DNA of 64,000 bases from NCBI GenBank assembly GCA_964629475.1, contig CAZVQW010000001.1, positions 248,001 to 312,000 of the forward strand. The letters are read 5' to 3'. The number at the start of each line of letters is the position of its first letter. The stretch's first letter is position 1. The DNA comes from SMWD01 sp964629475. GTDB lineage: Bacteria > Pseudomonadota > Gammaproteobacteria > Steroidobacterales > GCA-2729495. Below are positions 63,103-64,000 of this stretch, piece by piece. The notes beneath the pieces are model-generated. The model was given only the letters and a program-made list of their open reading frames with translations. It was not told the DNA's origin and ran no database searches. Both the position numbers and the translations under genes were made by a program.

Positions 63103-64000
63103 CGAGACTAAAAGGCGGCGGCTTGTGAGCCTCTACGACACGCGCCACCGCATGCTCCCACTCGCCCGTCTGACGAAGTGGCTGCCCCTGCCACGGTAAT
63201 GGATGTGGGCGCATCGAGACCAATCGCCCCTGGCTGGCCGGGTTATCGAGCGGACCGGCCTCGGCCAGTGTCCGGCCGACCGCATCCGGATCGTTACAAA
63301 TCAACGCCATATCGGCGCCGGCCGCCAGTGCCGCTTGTACGCGCGCGGGCATCGCACCCACCGACTCCATGGCCGACATGCTCAAATCATCCGAAAATAT
63401 TACGCCCGTAAACCTGAGCTTGCGGCGCAATTCGGTTTGTTGCCAGTACGGCGACAGGCTTGCAATGCGCCGGTCAATAGCCGGGTAACGCACATGCGCC
63501 ATCATGACGCCATGCAGGCCACTGGCAATCAGACGATCATACGGAATCAGGTCATCGACCAGCCCGCCATAGTCACGATGATCTTCTGGCAGTTCGACAT
63601 GGGAATCGGCAACCACTCCGCCGTGTCCCGGAAAATGCTTGGCTACCGCCATCATGCCGGCATCACGCATGCCATGCATGAACGCCGTGGCCAGTATCGC
63701 AACTGCTTCGGGATCGTGATGGAAGGCACGGTCGCCGATGATCTCGCTGAGCCCCAGGTCGAGATCGACAACCGGTGCAAAACTGATATCGACGCCGGCA
63801 TCGAGCAACTCGGCAGCCATGATCCAGCCGCAGGCATGGCTCAGGAGCCGTACCGAATTCTCGTCGAGATCATATTGATGCCCGAGCAGATGCGCCGGCG
63901 GCAACTCGGTAAAGCCGTCATGAAAACGTTGCACGCGCCCGCCCTCCTGATCGACGGCAATCAACAGGCCGGGTGTCCGGGCGGCATGGATCGAGCGGGT
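63095..64000 (-). CDS. nagZ: Beta-N-acetylhexosaminidase NagZ, N-terminus beyond the window
   Basis: Cytoplasmic family 3 glycosidase that removes GlcNAc from anhydromuropeptides during peptidoglycan recycling. About 302 residues are visible. The signature LIAVDQEGGRVQRFHDGFTELPPAHLLG, KHFPGHGGVVADSHVELP with the catalytic-loop His, FTGVIFSDDLSMSAMESVG with the nucleophile Asp and AGADMALICNDPDAV are present. The frame is open to the last base, so the start lies outside. It is followed by hpt with an 8-bp overlap. Confidence 0.97.
   Translation of the reverse strand, partial: TRSIHAARTPGLLIAVDQEGGRVQRFHDGFTELPPAHLLGHQYDLDENSVRLLSHACGWIMAAELLDAGVDISFAPVVDLDLGLSEIIGDRAFHHDPEAVAILATAFMHGMRDAGMMAVAKHFPGHGGVVADSHVELPEDHRDYGGLVDDLIPYDRLIASGLHGVMMAHVRYPAIDRRIASLSPYWQQTELRRKLRFTGVIFSDDLSMSAMESVGAMPARVQAALAAGADMALICNDPDAVGRTLAEAGPLDNPASQGRLVSMRPHPLPWQGQPLRQTGEWEHAVARVVEAHKPPPFSLDG

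Noticed and set aside
1..64000. CRISPR arrays, rRNA or tRNA genes
   Set aside because: No regularly spaced repeats, rRNA segments or tRNA cloverleafs were noticed by eye; tRNAscan would be decisive.

Overview
The window is a 64 kb stretch of a gammaproteobacterial chromosome of moderately high GC. The organism has an outer membrane (LolA, LolD and LolC/E, MsbA, LpxK, KdsB), LexA with two canonical SOS boxes, a type II secretion operon and a periplasmic nitrate reductase operon. The housekeeping gene order (serS-rarA-lolA-ftsK / trxB / aat / infA / clpA-clpS, and yceD-rpmF-plsX-fabH / maf / rluC / rne / ptp-kdsB-lpxK-msbA-exbD-exbB / comEC / lol / mfd / csiV / MTI phosphorylase-hpt-nagZ) follows, from general knowledge, the order in Pseudomonas and its relatives. 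Several local differences look more like an environmental, possibly marine, gammaproteobacterium than Pseudomonas itself. I cannot name the genus from sequence alone.

Layout. 1-5.5 kb: a leftward operon ftsK, lolA, vanZ-like, rarA, serS (truncated by the window edge). 5.8-8.8 kb: trxB, then a hairpin and a REPIN-like palindrome, then a FemAB-like gene overlapping aat. 8.8-14.7 kb: a complete leftward napFDAGHBC operon lying between aat and infA, the position usually held by the arginyl-tRNA transferase gene. 14.9-17.9 kb: infA and clpS-clpA. 18.2-24.0 kb: gspCDEF only, with no pseudopilin genes in the window. 24.1-26.8 kb: a small acidic protein, lexA with tandem SOS boxes, an Lpp-like lipoprotein and an L,D-transpeptidase. 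26.8-31.2 kb: a DASS anion transporter follows fabH directly where fabD would be expected. 31.3-49.3 kb: maf, rluC, rne with a 0.4 kb leader, an ABC-F protein, LPS biosynthesis genes, exbBD, comEC, a DUF2062 gene and a lolD cluster with two LolC/E paralogues.

49.4-56.2 kb is an accessory, partly AT-rich region. It holds a methyltransferase, a DUF5062-like protein, a GFA-fold protein, a small lipoprotein, two toxin-antitoxin modules (one toxin cut by an in-frame amber codon), a small membrane protein and a 3'-truncated IS110-family transposase. The genes are separated by imperfect palindromes whose ends resemble integron attC cores (RYYYAAC...GTTRRRY). I interpret this as an integron cassette cluster without a nearby integrase. 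No intI is visible in the window.

56.2-64 kb returns to core genes: mfd, a CsiV-like gene containing an IPGA tandem repeat that is interrupted by a 100-N assembly gap, a PAS plus degenerate-GGDEF protein, and a purine-salvage and cell-wall recycling operon (nagZ, hpt, MTI/MTA phosphorylase). I found no rRNA, tRNA or CRISPR array.
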